Source of the DNA: Candidatus Liptonbacteria bacterium
Lineage (GTDB): Bacteria; Patescibacteriota; Minisyncoccia; UBA6257; 2-01-FULL-56-20
Reading direction: 5' to 3'
Assembly (NCBI GenBank): GCA_016212635.1
Contig: JACRFR010000057.1
Span: 1-7,622 of the forward strand
DNA: 7,622 nucleotides
The notes beneath the pieces were generated by a model. The model was not told the DNA's origin, searched no databases, and was given only the letters and a program-made list of their open reading frames with translations. This document shows positions 1-4,687 of the stretch, piece by piece (position 1 is the stretch's first letter; each line of letters begins with the position of its first letter). The position numbers and the translations under genes were made by a program.

Positions 1-120
1 CGCCATCTGCTATTTATTTCATATTCGCATCAGTGGCATCAGTGATCATGTAATACGCCTAGGCGTATTACATGATCACTGATGCCACTGATGCGAATAT
101 GAAATAAATAGCAGATGGCG
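1..120. repeat. Perfect 120-bp palindrome at window edge
   Basis: Bases 1-60 are the exact reverse complement of bases 61-120, with no spacer; the centre is GCCTAGGC. Each arm holds a direct 9-bp duplication (GCATCAGTG twice at 28-45 on the plus strand) and the decamer ATATTCGCAT, a motif related to the repeat beside the FKBP stop codon. Because the palindrome starts exactly at base 1, the simplest explanation is a fold-back artefact at a contig end. A genuine long palindrome, cruciform or hairpin end of a linear replicon would look the same. The symmetry is certain; its meaning is not. Confidence 0.95.
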
Positions 121-158
121 GGCGAAAAACGAGCGGTTGTCGCGGGGATGCTGGAACA

Positions 159-1469
159 TTACTCCCGCTTAGCGGATCTCAAGCGAGCCAAGTATTCACG
201 CTGGAACCCCGAAAAGGTTCCCGTCTGAATCGCCTGCCGGATTTGCGCCATTAAGTTATTGAAAAAGAAAACATTGTGGATCGTAGCCAACCGGCCAGCC
301 TGGGTGTCCTTGTTTTCGAAAAGCTGCCGCAGTTCCGCCTTACTGACCCAAGAGTCTTTATTCTCTAGTTGTCCAGTGCAAACCGGACAGCCACAACCCA
401 GCTCGATCGGCTCTCCGTCGGTCGCGTGTACTGCTTTGGCGATATCAATGTGCCCTTGGGAGGTCCAGAGTCGGCCATGGCGCGCCTCACGAGTGGGAAT
501 CACGCAGTCGAAAGTATCTATGCCCAGTTCTACTCCGGCAAATAGATCCTCAATTCGACCTACGCCAAACAAGTGGCGCGGTTTGTTTACTGGCAAATAC
601 GGCAGTGACCAGTTGAGCATGTCGGCGGTCTGGGCTTTGGTGCCACCATAAGCGTCGCCGTAGGTGCTACCAATCGCGAAACCATCAAACGGCAACGCAC
701 CGATGAATCGCGCGCTCTTTTGCCGCAGATCTTCAAAAGCTCCGCCCTGAACCACGCCGTAAATCTGTTGTTTGGACTCCTTGGCCTCCAGCGAGCGCTC
801 CGCCCAGTTGTGAGTTCGGGCCATGGCGGCGGCGGTATATTCGCGATCCACCGCGGGCGAGGTGGGCTCATCGAAAGCCACGATGATATCCGCGCCTAAC
901 TGTTCCTGTATCTTGATCGAGGTTTCCGCGTCCAGATAATGTTCCTCGCCTGCCTCGTTAGAGAAATACACACCGGACTCCGTAACGCGCACGCTAGAAG
1001 GCGACGAGGGAGGAGTAATGAGGGAGGAGAATTCTCTGCTGATGTCCGTTATTCTCTCCTCTATCTTTACTCTTCGCTCTTCACTTTTTCCCCCGCTCTT
1101 CGCTCCTCGCTCTTCGCTCTTTCCTTTTCCCATCTGGCCGCCCCGGCGCATGCCCTGATCCTTCAGAAAGCCCAGACTAAAAACTTGAAAACCTCCGGAG
1201 TCGGTCATGAGCGGTCCCGACCAACGCATATAAGCATGCAGTCCCAGAAAATCGTTCAAACCTTCCTCGCCCAGCATTTGCCAGAGGTGGTAGGTGTTGG
1301 CGATGATAAGCTGCGTATCGGTACCCGGCAGATCCTCCGGCTCCAGAGTTCGCACCTCGCCGTGCGTGCCCACGATCACGTAGGCCGGAGTTTCGACTAT
1401 CCCGTGCGGAGTTTCGATCCGCCCCGTCCGGGCGTTGGTCAGGTTATCTTGCTTATTTATCTTGAACAT
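159..1469 (-). CDS. tgt: tRNA-guanine transglycosylase with repeat-filled insertion
   Basis: This enzyme exchanges guanine-34 of GUN-anticodon tRNAs for a queuosine precursor base (preQ1 in most bacteria). The 436-residue protein has the TIM-barrel signatures: DSGGFQVF at 90-97 with the presumed general-base Asp90, VVQGG at 239-243, and FDCVIPTR at 320-327 with the presumed nucleophile Asp321. A zinc site of Cys359, Cys361, Cys364 and His398 closes the protein. About 60 residues (roughly 101-160) are inserted between FSLG and the ESGVYF strand; the purine-rich part encodes KSEER-type repeats from a 7-bp tandem array. The family is usually near 370-380 residues, so the insertion explains most of the excess. 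The zinc loop is also about eight residues longer than in well-known homologues. No Shine-Dalgarno precedes the ATG at 1469. The FKBP gene lies 119 bp upstream on the same strand. All key residues survive, so the enzyme is probably active. Confidence 0.96.
   Translation of the reverse strand: MFKINKQDNLTNARTGRIETPHGIVETPAYVIVGTHGEVRTLEPEDLPGTDTQLIIANTYHLWQMLGEEGLNDFLGLHAYMRWSGPLMTDSGGFQVFSLGFLKDQGMRRGGQMGKGKSEERGAKSGGKSEERRVKIEERITDISREFSSLITPPSSPSSVRVTESGVYFSNEAGEEHYLDAETSIKIQEQLGADIIVAFDEPTSPAVDREYTAAAMARTHNWAERSLEAKESKQQIYGVVQGGAFEDLRQKSARFIGALPFDGFAIGSTYGDAYGGTKAQTADMLNWSLPYLPVNKPRHLFGVGRIEDLFAGVELGIDTFDCVIPTREARHGRLWTSQGHIDIAKAVHATDGEPIELGCGCPVCTGQLENKDSWVSKAELRQLFENKDTQAGRLATIHNVFFFNNLMAQIRQAIQTGTFSGFQREYLARLRSAKRE
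1057..1131. repeat. Heptamer array inside tgt
   Basis: On the plus strand a pyrimidine-rich stretch runs in 7-bp steps: TCTTTAC, TCTTCGC, TCTTCAC, a 12-bp irregular pyrimidine spacer, then TCTTCGC, TCCTCGC, TCTTCGC, TCTTTCC, TTTTCCC. The coding strand is therefore almost pure purine (GCGAAGA-type units). It encodes the basic and acidic KSEER-rich part of the Tgt insertion. The unit length is not a multiple of three, yet the reading frame is kept across the whole insertion. Confidence 0.85.
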
Positions 1470-1540
1470 AGGTAGAAGCGAAAGGGTGCACCTGCCCGCC
1501 TCCGGTGGAAATCAAAATGCGAACCTACGCGAAGTCGCGG

Positions 1541-1588
1541 AGTTGATCATTCGCAACATTTCGCGGAGATATTCGCGTATATTCGCCT
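1541..1588. repeat. ATTCGC-type short repeats abutting the FKBP stop
   Basis: Four ATTCGC-like cores occur about every 10-12 bp. The last two form a clean decamer tandem, ATATTCGCGT at 1569-1578 and ATATTCGCCT at 1579-1588. The second decamer directly touches the FKBP stop codon at 1589-1591. The same decamer type occurs within the edge palindrome at 21-30 and 91-100. The rest of the 119-bp gap (1470-1540) shows no recognisable terminator or promoter. Confidence 0.7.
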
Positions 1589-2050
1589 CTACTTGATTTC
1601 CAGTAACTCCACCTCAAAGATAAGCGTGGAGTTCGCGGGGATAGACCCGCGCGCCTGGTCGCCATACCCCATTTCCGGCGGAATGGTGATGCGCCGCTTG
1701 CCCCCCACTTTCATCCCCTGCAGACCGATCTCCATGCCGGGAATCACCTGCCCCGCGCCCAGCTTAATGTCAAACGGCTTTAAACTTTGATCGAACACCT
1801 TGCCGTCGGGAAAAGTCCCGAGGTAGTTGATCGAGACCGTGGAGCCCGGTTTTGACTCGGCTCCGGTGCCAACTACCAGGTCTTCCCGCGCCACCTTCGC
1901 GGCCAATTCTTGGGCCGCTGCTTTTTCCCGTTCCGCCGTAGCCGCACGCTCCCCGGTGGCCCGCTGCTGCAACTGGATGCTGTACGCCCGGCCGAAATAG
2001 AGCACGACGACCGCGACGATCAAAAACAAGATGATTCGTATTTTGGACAT
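1589..2050 (-). CDS. Membrane-anchored FKBP-type peptidyl-prolyl isomerase
   Basis: This protein catalyses cis-trans isomerisation of Xaa-Pro bonds and probably assists protein folding outside the cytoplasmic membrane. It has 153 residues. A hydrophobic helix at about 5-19 is a membrane anchor or uncleaved signal; no lipobox cysteine is present. A charged, alanine-rich linker spans about 25-53, and the FKBP domain about 57-152. Family hallmarks are INYLGTFPDGKVFDQS (74-89), QVIPGMEIGLQGMKVGG (101-117) and the GYGDQARGSIPANSTLIF run (128-145). The tryptophan that usually floors the active site after VIxG is methionine here, a change also seen in other functional FKBPs. The start at 2050 is supported by a promoter placed so that transcription would begin at the ATG, which makes the mRNA probably leaderless. 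A TAG stop abuts a decamer repeat. The gene may be co-transcribed with tgt. Confidence 0.95.
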   Translation of the reverse strand: MSKIRIILFLIVAVVVLYFGRAYSIQLQQRATGERAATAEREKAAAQELAAKVAREDLVVGTGAESKPGSTVSINYLGTFPDGKVFDQSLKPFDIKLGAGQVIPGMEIGLQGMKVGGKRRITIPPEMGYGDQARGSIPANSTLIFEVELLEIK

Positions 2051-2085
2051 GGTAATAATTTACGGAAAAAATAGGTGGGAGTCAA
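2051..2085 (-). promoter_or_regulatory. Sigma-70-like promoter of FKBP gene, leaderless type
   Basis: On the minus strand TTGACT (2085-2080) is followed by 17 bp and TAAATT (2062-2057). Six bases then separate the -10 box from the ATG at 2050, so the expected start of transcription falls on the A of the start codon. No ribosome-binding site exists in the short upstream stretch. Confidence 0.65.
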
Positions 2086-2096
2086 CTTTATCCGGC

Positions 2097-2222
2097 GCTG
2101 TTCGGAAACGTCAGGTTTGTCATTCCGGCGAAAGCCGGAATCCAGGTTTTCTTAGTTACTGGATCCCGGGTCAAGCCCGGGATGACACTCGGCAAGCGGG
2201 GGAATCAATGTTTCCGAACAGC
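2097..2222. mobile_element. MITE-like element with 13-bp terminal inverted repeats
   Basis: The ends are perfect 13-bp inverted repeats, GCTGTTCGGAAAC at 2097-2109 and its complement at 2210-2222, extendable to about 16 bp with one mismatch. An 8-bp direct repeat TTATCCGG lies outside each end (2088-2095 and 2229-2236), suggestive of a target duplication but slightly offset. Inside is a two-hairpin unit bounded by TGTCAT (2118-2123) and ATGACA (2182-2187). It resembles the dispersed palindromic repeats that often give spurious peptides such as GESRNPG and GQARDDT in many bacterial genomes. It encodes no transposase, so any movement would need one elsewhere. It sits just upstream of the FKBP promoter. 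Confidence 0.6.
2118..2187. repeat. Two-hairpin dispersed palindromic repeat
   Basis: The first hairpin (2122-2141) has a perfect 8-bp stem ATTCCGGC with a GAAA loop. The second (2163-2183) has a perfect 8-bp stem ATCCCGGG with a TCAAG loop. The outer ends TGTCAT and ATGACA are also complementary. This arrangement is typical of a widely dispersed bacterial repeat family. It lies within the larger MITE-like element. Confidence 0.8.
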
Positions 2223-2410
2223 ACCACCTTATCCGGAAAGTCCCGTCTTGTGATGGCCTAATATTATCGGTTCGGTGGCCATCGCAAGACCCGATATTAA
2301 ATCTGCCCCTATCCAATGAACAAGGGGAAATACCCAATATTGGTTCATCGGATGACCTGCGGTCAAGATGCTCAATGGTTTTTGCCATTTTAAACAAAGT
2401 ACGGGGGGTT
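2223..2410. other. Gene-free hairpin-rich stretch
   Basis: I see no gene here. Bases 2245-2258 and 2277-2290 form a 14-bp stem with one mismatch (a G-U pair on one strand). Its loop segment TAATATTATCGG could instead pair partly with CCGATATTA at 2291-2299, so two folds compete. CCAATGAAC (2313-2321) pairs with GTTCATCGG (2343-2351) with one mismatch and encloses the perfect palindrome CCAATATTGG (2334-2343). These could be remnants of palindromic repeats or a structured RNA; nothing in the sequence decides between them. Confidence 0.4.
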
Positions 2411-2469
2411 GTTAATTTCGGGAGGTCGGGCCTCGGGAATCCCGCGAGGCCCGACCTCGATAAATTAAC
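2411..2469. repeat. 59-bp palindromic element, copy 1
   Basis: GTTAATTT (2411-2418) pairs with AAATTAAC (2462-2469). After a 3x3 internal mismatch, the 14-bp arm GAGGTCGGGCCTCG (2422-2435) pairs perfectly with 2445-2458. A second copy with shared arm and flank sequence lies at 4640-4686, directly after typA. No T-tract follows on either strand, so it is not a canonical intrinsic terminator. It is best read as a dispersed palindromic repeat. Confidence 0.85.
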
Positions 2470-2487
2470 AGAGGCAGGAGGGGTTGC

Positions 2488-2519
2488 CAACGATATTTGG
2501 GCATGGCTAAATATCGTTG
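2488..2519. repeat. 11-bp stem-loop downstream of ATP-grasp gene
   Basis: CAACGATATTT (2488-2498) is perfectly complementary to AAATATCGTTG (2509-2519), with a 10-base loop. It begins 19 bases after the stop codon of the ATP-grasp gene (2539-2541). No U-run follows it on the minus strand, so a factor-independent terminator is not supported. It could protect the mRNA 3' end or be another palindromic repeat. Confidence 0.6.
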
Positions 2520-2538
2520 CGGATTCTAAATTGTCCGG

Positions 2539-3540
2539 CTACCGCAAGGCCAGAAGCACTTGGCGATACATGTTCTCCACGATATTTTCTTGTGCCCGGC
2601 CAGTTTTGACGTAGTGATCTAGACCGGGCGCGGCATTCACCTCTAAGACCCAGTAACGCTCCGGCTTCCGGCTAATGTCACCGGCCACCATCAAGTCCAC
2701 GCCGCAGAAACGCAGGCCCATGTCGCGAGTCAGGCGGATCGCTACTTTCCTGAATCCGGAATGGATCTGCCCGGTCACATCACGGGCGTCACCGCCGGTG
2801 GAAAGGTTGGCGTTATCCAGGAGCAGCAACTTCTCGCCCCGGGGCAAAACGGAGCGAAAATTCAAACCGCGGCGCTTAAGATTCAGCTTGATCCGGGAAT
2901 CCTCTGCGCGGATCATAGTGTCGCGCCCCGTGGAGATAAATTGCTCCTGTTTCTTGCGCAGCAGTTGCCGGATGGTCGACCGACCGTTACCCACGACATT
3001 GAGCGGGATCCGTTCATAGGCGGAAATAACTTTGCAGTCCAGAACCACAATGCGATAATCCTTGCCGCTTACGGGAGTTTGCACCAGCGCCACCCGATCC
3101 CGCGCAAAGATCCAGCGCATGGCGCGATAAAACTCGCGTCGGGTATGAACCTTGGCCACGCCTATCCCCTGGGTGCCGCTATTGGGCTTGACCACCACCG
3201 GGAATCCGATCTTACGCGCATAGCGGTAAGCGGCCTCGATATTCTGCCGAGAACCGATCGCGCGACAATGAGCGGCGGAGTAGAATGGCCTACCGGGTAC
3301 GGTGGGATACCCCATCGCGCGCATAAAGAACTCGGCATAGTTCTTGTCTTTGGCGATGTCCGATGCGCCGACCGGATTCAAATCCACGGTGGTACCGCGA
3401 AAGTAACGCTTACGCTTGTTTCGAAAAGCGACCTGCCCAACCACCTGCCACTCCGGCTCGATCAGAATTTTAGCCCCCACTTGCGGTGCGAGTTTGCGGA
3501 AAATATCCAGCAAGAGCGAGCCCGGTTTCTTCTTTTTCAT
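2539..3540 (-). CDS. ATP-grasp ligase, cyanophycin-synthetase-like domain alone
   Basis: This is a 333-residue ATP-grasp enzyme; such enzymes activate a carboxylate as an acyl-phosphate and join it to an amine. Best family match by motif is the ATP-grasp domain of cyanophycin synthetase: KPNSGTQGIGV (118-128, ATP-binding lysine 118 and glycine loop), GKDYRIVVLDCKVISAYERI (159-178), GNGRSTIRQL (184-193), NLSTGGDARDVT (245-256), FCGVDLM (278-284) and LEVNAAPG (299-306). Asp282, Glu300 and Asn302 are likely magnesium ligands. Cyanophycin synthetases are about 870 residues with a C-terminal Mur-ligase-like domain; that domain and most of the usual N-terminal region are absent, so cyanophycin synthesis should not be assumed. 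The substrate is unknown. Its ATG overlaps the TGA of the upstream OB-fold gene (ATGA, 3540-3537), which implies translational coupling. The N-terminus is lysine-rich. Confidence 0.88.
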   Translation of the reverse strand: MKKKKPGSLLLDIFRKLAPQVGAKILIEPEWQVVGQVAFRNKRKRYFRGTTVDLNPVGASDIAKDKNYAEFFMRAMGYPTVPGRPFYSAAHCRAIGSRQNIEAAYRYARKIGFPVVVKPNSGTQGIGVAKVHTRREFYRAMRWIFARDRVALVQTPVSGKDYRIVVLDCKVISAYERIPLNVVGNGRSTIRQLLRKKQEQFISTGRDTMIRAEDSRIKLNLKRRGLNFRSVLPRGEKLLLLDNANLSTGGDARDVTGQIHSGFRKVAIRLTRDMGLRFCGVDLMVAGDISRKPERYWVLEVNAAPGLDHYVKTGRAQENIVENMYRQVLLALR

Positions 3541-3968
3541 TTGATCCGCGTCCCCGGCGCTACTTTTTTCTCCGGCGTAAGGAGCACCGGCTGACCGGAG
3601 GCGTCGGACGCGGCCAACAGCATCCCCTGGCTTTCCAGGCCCATTAACTTCCTGGGATCCAGATTGGCCACGACCACGATCTGCCGGCCGACCAGTTCCT
3701 CTGGCGCATAGGCCTGGCCGATACCGGCCAGGATCTGGCGGGTTTTCGGTGCAAGAACCACATCCGTCGTATCTGCCCCATTAGACTTATGGGTCGTATA
3801 GGACGTATAAGTCCCATCAGACCCATCGGACACGTGAGTATCATCTACTGGACTGACCTCGCCCAAGTCCACCGAGAGCCGCACGAGTTTTTCCGAACCT
3901 TCTACGCGCTCGGCCGAAAGTATCCGCGCGACCCGCAAATCCACTTTTTGGAACTCCTCGATGGTCAT
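3537..3968 (-). CDS. tRNA-binding OB-fold protein (MetRS beta/C-terminal type) with repeat insertion
   Basis: This is a 143-residue stand-alone tRNA-binding domain, as found at the C-terminus of methionyl-tRNA synthetase or as a separate subunit or Trbp111-like protein. It is thought to hold tRNA for the synthetase. Signatures are VDLRVARIL (9-17), VEGSEKL (22-28), RQILAGIGQAYAPEELVGR (77-95), VVVANLDPRKLMGLESQGML and the terminal TPEKKVAPGTRIK. Residues about 38-75 interrupt the domain between DLGE and RQILAGI; part is encoded by six 9-bp repeats (the SYTTHK region). Without them the length would be about 106, normal for the family. I start at ATG 3968 (MTIEEFQKVDLRV); in-frame codons upstream to 4040 translate a heptamer repeat array and are unlikely to be coding. 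No Shine-Dalgarno is visible. It is coupled to the ATP-grasp gene by a 4-bp overlap. Confidence 0.92.
   Translation of the reverse strand: MTIEEFQKVDLRVARILSAERVEGSEKLVRLSVDLGEVSPVDDTHVSDGSDGTYTSYTTHKSNGADTTDVVLAPKTRQILAGIGQAYAPEELVGRQIVVVANLDPRKLMGLESQGMLLAASDASGQPVLLTPEKKVAPGTRIK
3783..3836. repeat. Nonamer array inside the OB-fold gene
   Basis: Six consecutive 9-bp units read on the plus strand AGACTTATG, GGTCGTATA, GGACGTATA, AGTCCCATC, AGACCCATC, GGACACGTG, roughly RGWCNYATR. Fifteen bases, CTTATGGGTCGTATA (3786-3800), are identical to 7233-7247 in the array beyond the helicase gene, and the following units keep the same phase. Each unit is three codons, so unit gain or loss would not shift the frame. 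Confidence 0.88.
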
Positions 3969-3978
3969 GGAAATAACG

Positions 3979-4080
3979 ATTGACGATCGACGATTGACTT
4001 TTGACCATTGACTATTGACGATTAATTCGTCATTCGTCATTCGTCATTCGTCATTCGTCATTCGTCATTCGTCATTAGTC
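3979..4080. repeat. Inverted heptamer array between Nudix and OB-fold genes
   Basis: Plus-strand bases 3979-4020 are six heptamers of type ATTGACN (ATTGACG, ATCGACG, ATTGACT, TTTGACC, ATTGACT, ATTGACG). After ATTA, bases 4025-4080 are seven perfect ATTCGTC heptamers plus ATTAGTC. The second block read on the opposite strand gives AATGACG units, close to the first block, so the array is an inverted pair that could fold back. It fills almost the whole intergenic gap and overlaps the Nudix TGA stop (4081-4079). Confidence 0.93.
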
Positions 4081-4573
4081 AGTCCGCCCTCTGCCACTCG
4101 ATCCGCTTTCCTTTGCGCTTCTTATCCGCCATGGCCAGTTCGTCATAGATGCCGTCGATCAGCTGATAGGTCTTGGCCTCGTTCAGATCCACCCAGGCGG
4201 AAGAGTCCGTCTCACCTTCCTGCAGCCGAATATCTCCAGATTCATACTCCGCAATGCAGGAAATAACTATGCCCGGCACGCCGTCCACGGCATGGATCGT
4301 AGCCAGACTGGTCAGGTACTCAATGTTCCGGATCTCGATGCCGGCTTCTTCCCGCACCTCCCGGCGCAAGGTCTTCTCCAAGACGTTGTACCAATAGTGC
4401 TCCGTGTCCTTAGGCAGACTGGTATAATCGGTCGTCTCCAACTTGCCCCCCGGTACGGTCCAATAGCCCGGCAGGCGCTTCTTGGTCGCAGCCCGGCGGA
4501 CGATCAGATATTTATCGCCGCGATAAATGATAGCGGTGATAACCACCTCGTGCAAATACTGGTTGTCCGGCAT
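4079..4573 (-). CDS. Nudix hydrolase with expanded Nudix box
   Basis: Nudix enzymes cleave nucleoside diphosphates linked to another moiety, often as housecleaning pyrophosphatases; the substrate here is not predictable. The 164-residue protein starts VVITAIIYRGDKYLIVRRA, then GYWTVPGGKLE (about 41-51), then the Nudix helix LRREVREEAGIEI. The catalytic REVREEAG core is intact. Between GGKLE and that helix lie about 16 extra residues (TTDYTSLPKDTEHYWYN), and by spacing the usual first conserved Glu of the box is replaced by Asn. I start at ATG 4573 because a -10 box TATACT lies six bases upstream, implying a leaderless transcript; an in-frame ATG at 4600 would overlap that promoter and a repeat. 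The TGA stop lies inside a heptamer array. typA is upstream across an 114-bp gap. Confidence 0.9.
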   Translation of the reverse strand: MPDNQYLHEVVITAIIYRGDKYLIVRRAATKKRLPGYWTVPGGKLETTDYTSLPKDTEHYWYNVLEKTLRREVREEAGIEIRNIEYLTSLATIHAVDGVPGIVISCIAEYESGDIRLQEGETDSSAWVDLNEAKTYQLIDGIYDELAMADKKRKGKRIEWQRAD

Positions 4574-4579
4574 GAGAAA

Positions 4580-4585
4580 AGTATA
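4580..4585 (-). promoter_or_regulatory. -10 box of Nudix gene, leaderless spacing
   Basis: TATACT on the minus strand ends six bases before the ATG at 4573, exactly the spacing seen at the FKBP gene. A convincing -35 is not visible; TTCGCA about 19 bp upstream, inside the 44-bp repeat, is the best candidate. Confidence 0.5.
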
Positions 4586-4587
4586 GC

Positions 4588-4631
4588 AGAGTAATCGCAA
4601 ATAATGCGAATCACCGAGGTAATAATGCGAA
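4588..4631. repeat. 44-bp promoter-like repeat, copy 1 (before Nudix gene)
   Basis: This segment matches 6518-6561 at 41 of 44 positions. It contains the dyad TCGCA-N5-TGCGA and an imperfect dyad ATCACC-GA-GGTAAT (4610-4623). Both copies lie just upstream of a start codon in the same orientation. On the minus strand the copy could supply TCGCAT, 18 bp and CATTAT as a weak promoter. Confidence 0.85.
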
Positions 4632-4639
4632 CAGAAATC

Positions 4640-4686
4640 GTTAATTTCGGGAGGTTGGGCCTCTAAAATTCCCGAGGCCCGACCTC
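4640..4686. repeat. 59-bp palindromic element, copy 2 (after typA)
   Basis: GTTAATTTCGG and the arm GAGGTTGGGCCTC (4651-4663) match copy 1 at 2411-2434 apart from one base. The arm pairs with GAGGCCCGACCTC (4674-4686) over 13 bp with one G-U or A-C position. It begins one base after the typA TAA. The outer AAATTAAC half seen in copy 1 is missing here, replaced by the typA end. No T-run follows, so termination is doubtful. Confidence 0.8.
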
Positions 4687-4687
4687 T

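Noticed and set aside
120..158. Terminator after tgt
   Set aside because: A short T-run exists on the minus strand (CGTTTTTCG), but the bases before it give no convincing stem.
939..1475. 178-codon open frame on the plus strand opposite tgt
   Set aside because: It is antisense to a gene with clear catalytic motifs and shows no recognisable domain; it is open because of the codon use of tgt. The same holds for long plus-strand frames opposite typA (5222-6064) and the ATP-grasp gene (2761-3594).
2031..2614. Small plus- and minus-strand peptides in the 2051-2538 gap
   Set aside because: They translate palindromic repeats (GESRNPG, GQARDDT type), have no domain and differ in frame; repeat-derived spurious frames.
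3969..4040. 24-residue N-terminal extension of the OB-fold protein
   Set aside because: It translates heptamer repeat DNA; the domain starts normally at MTIEEFQKVDLRV.
4640..4686. Intrinsic terminator of typA
   Set aside because: The stem is strong but no T-tract follows on the minus strand, and a second copy lies in unrelated intergenic DNA; called a palindromic repeat.
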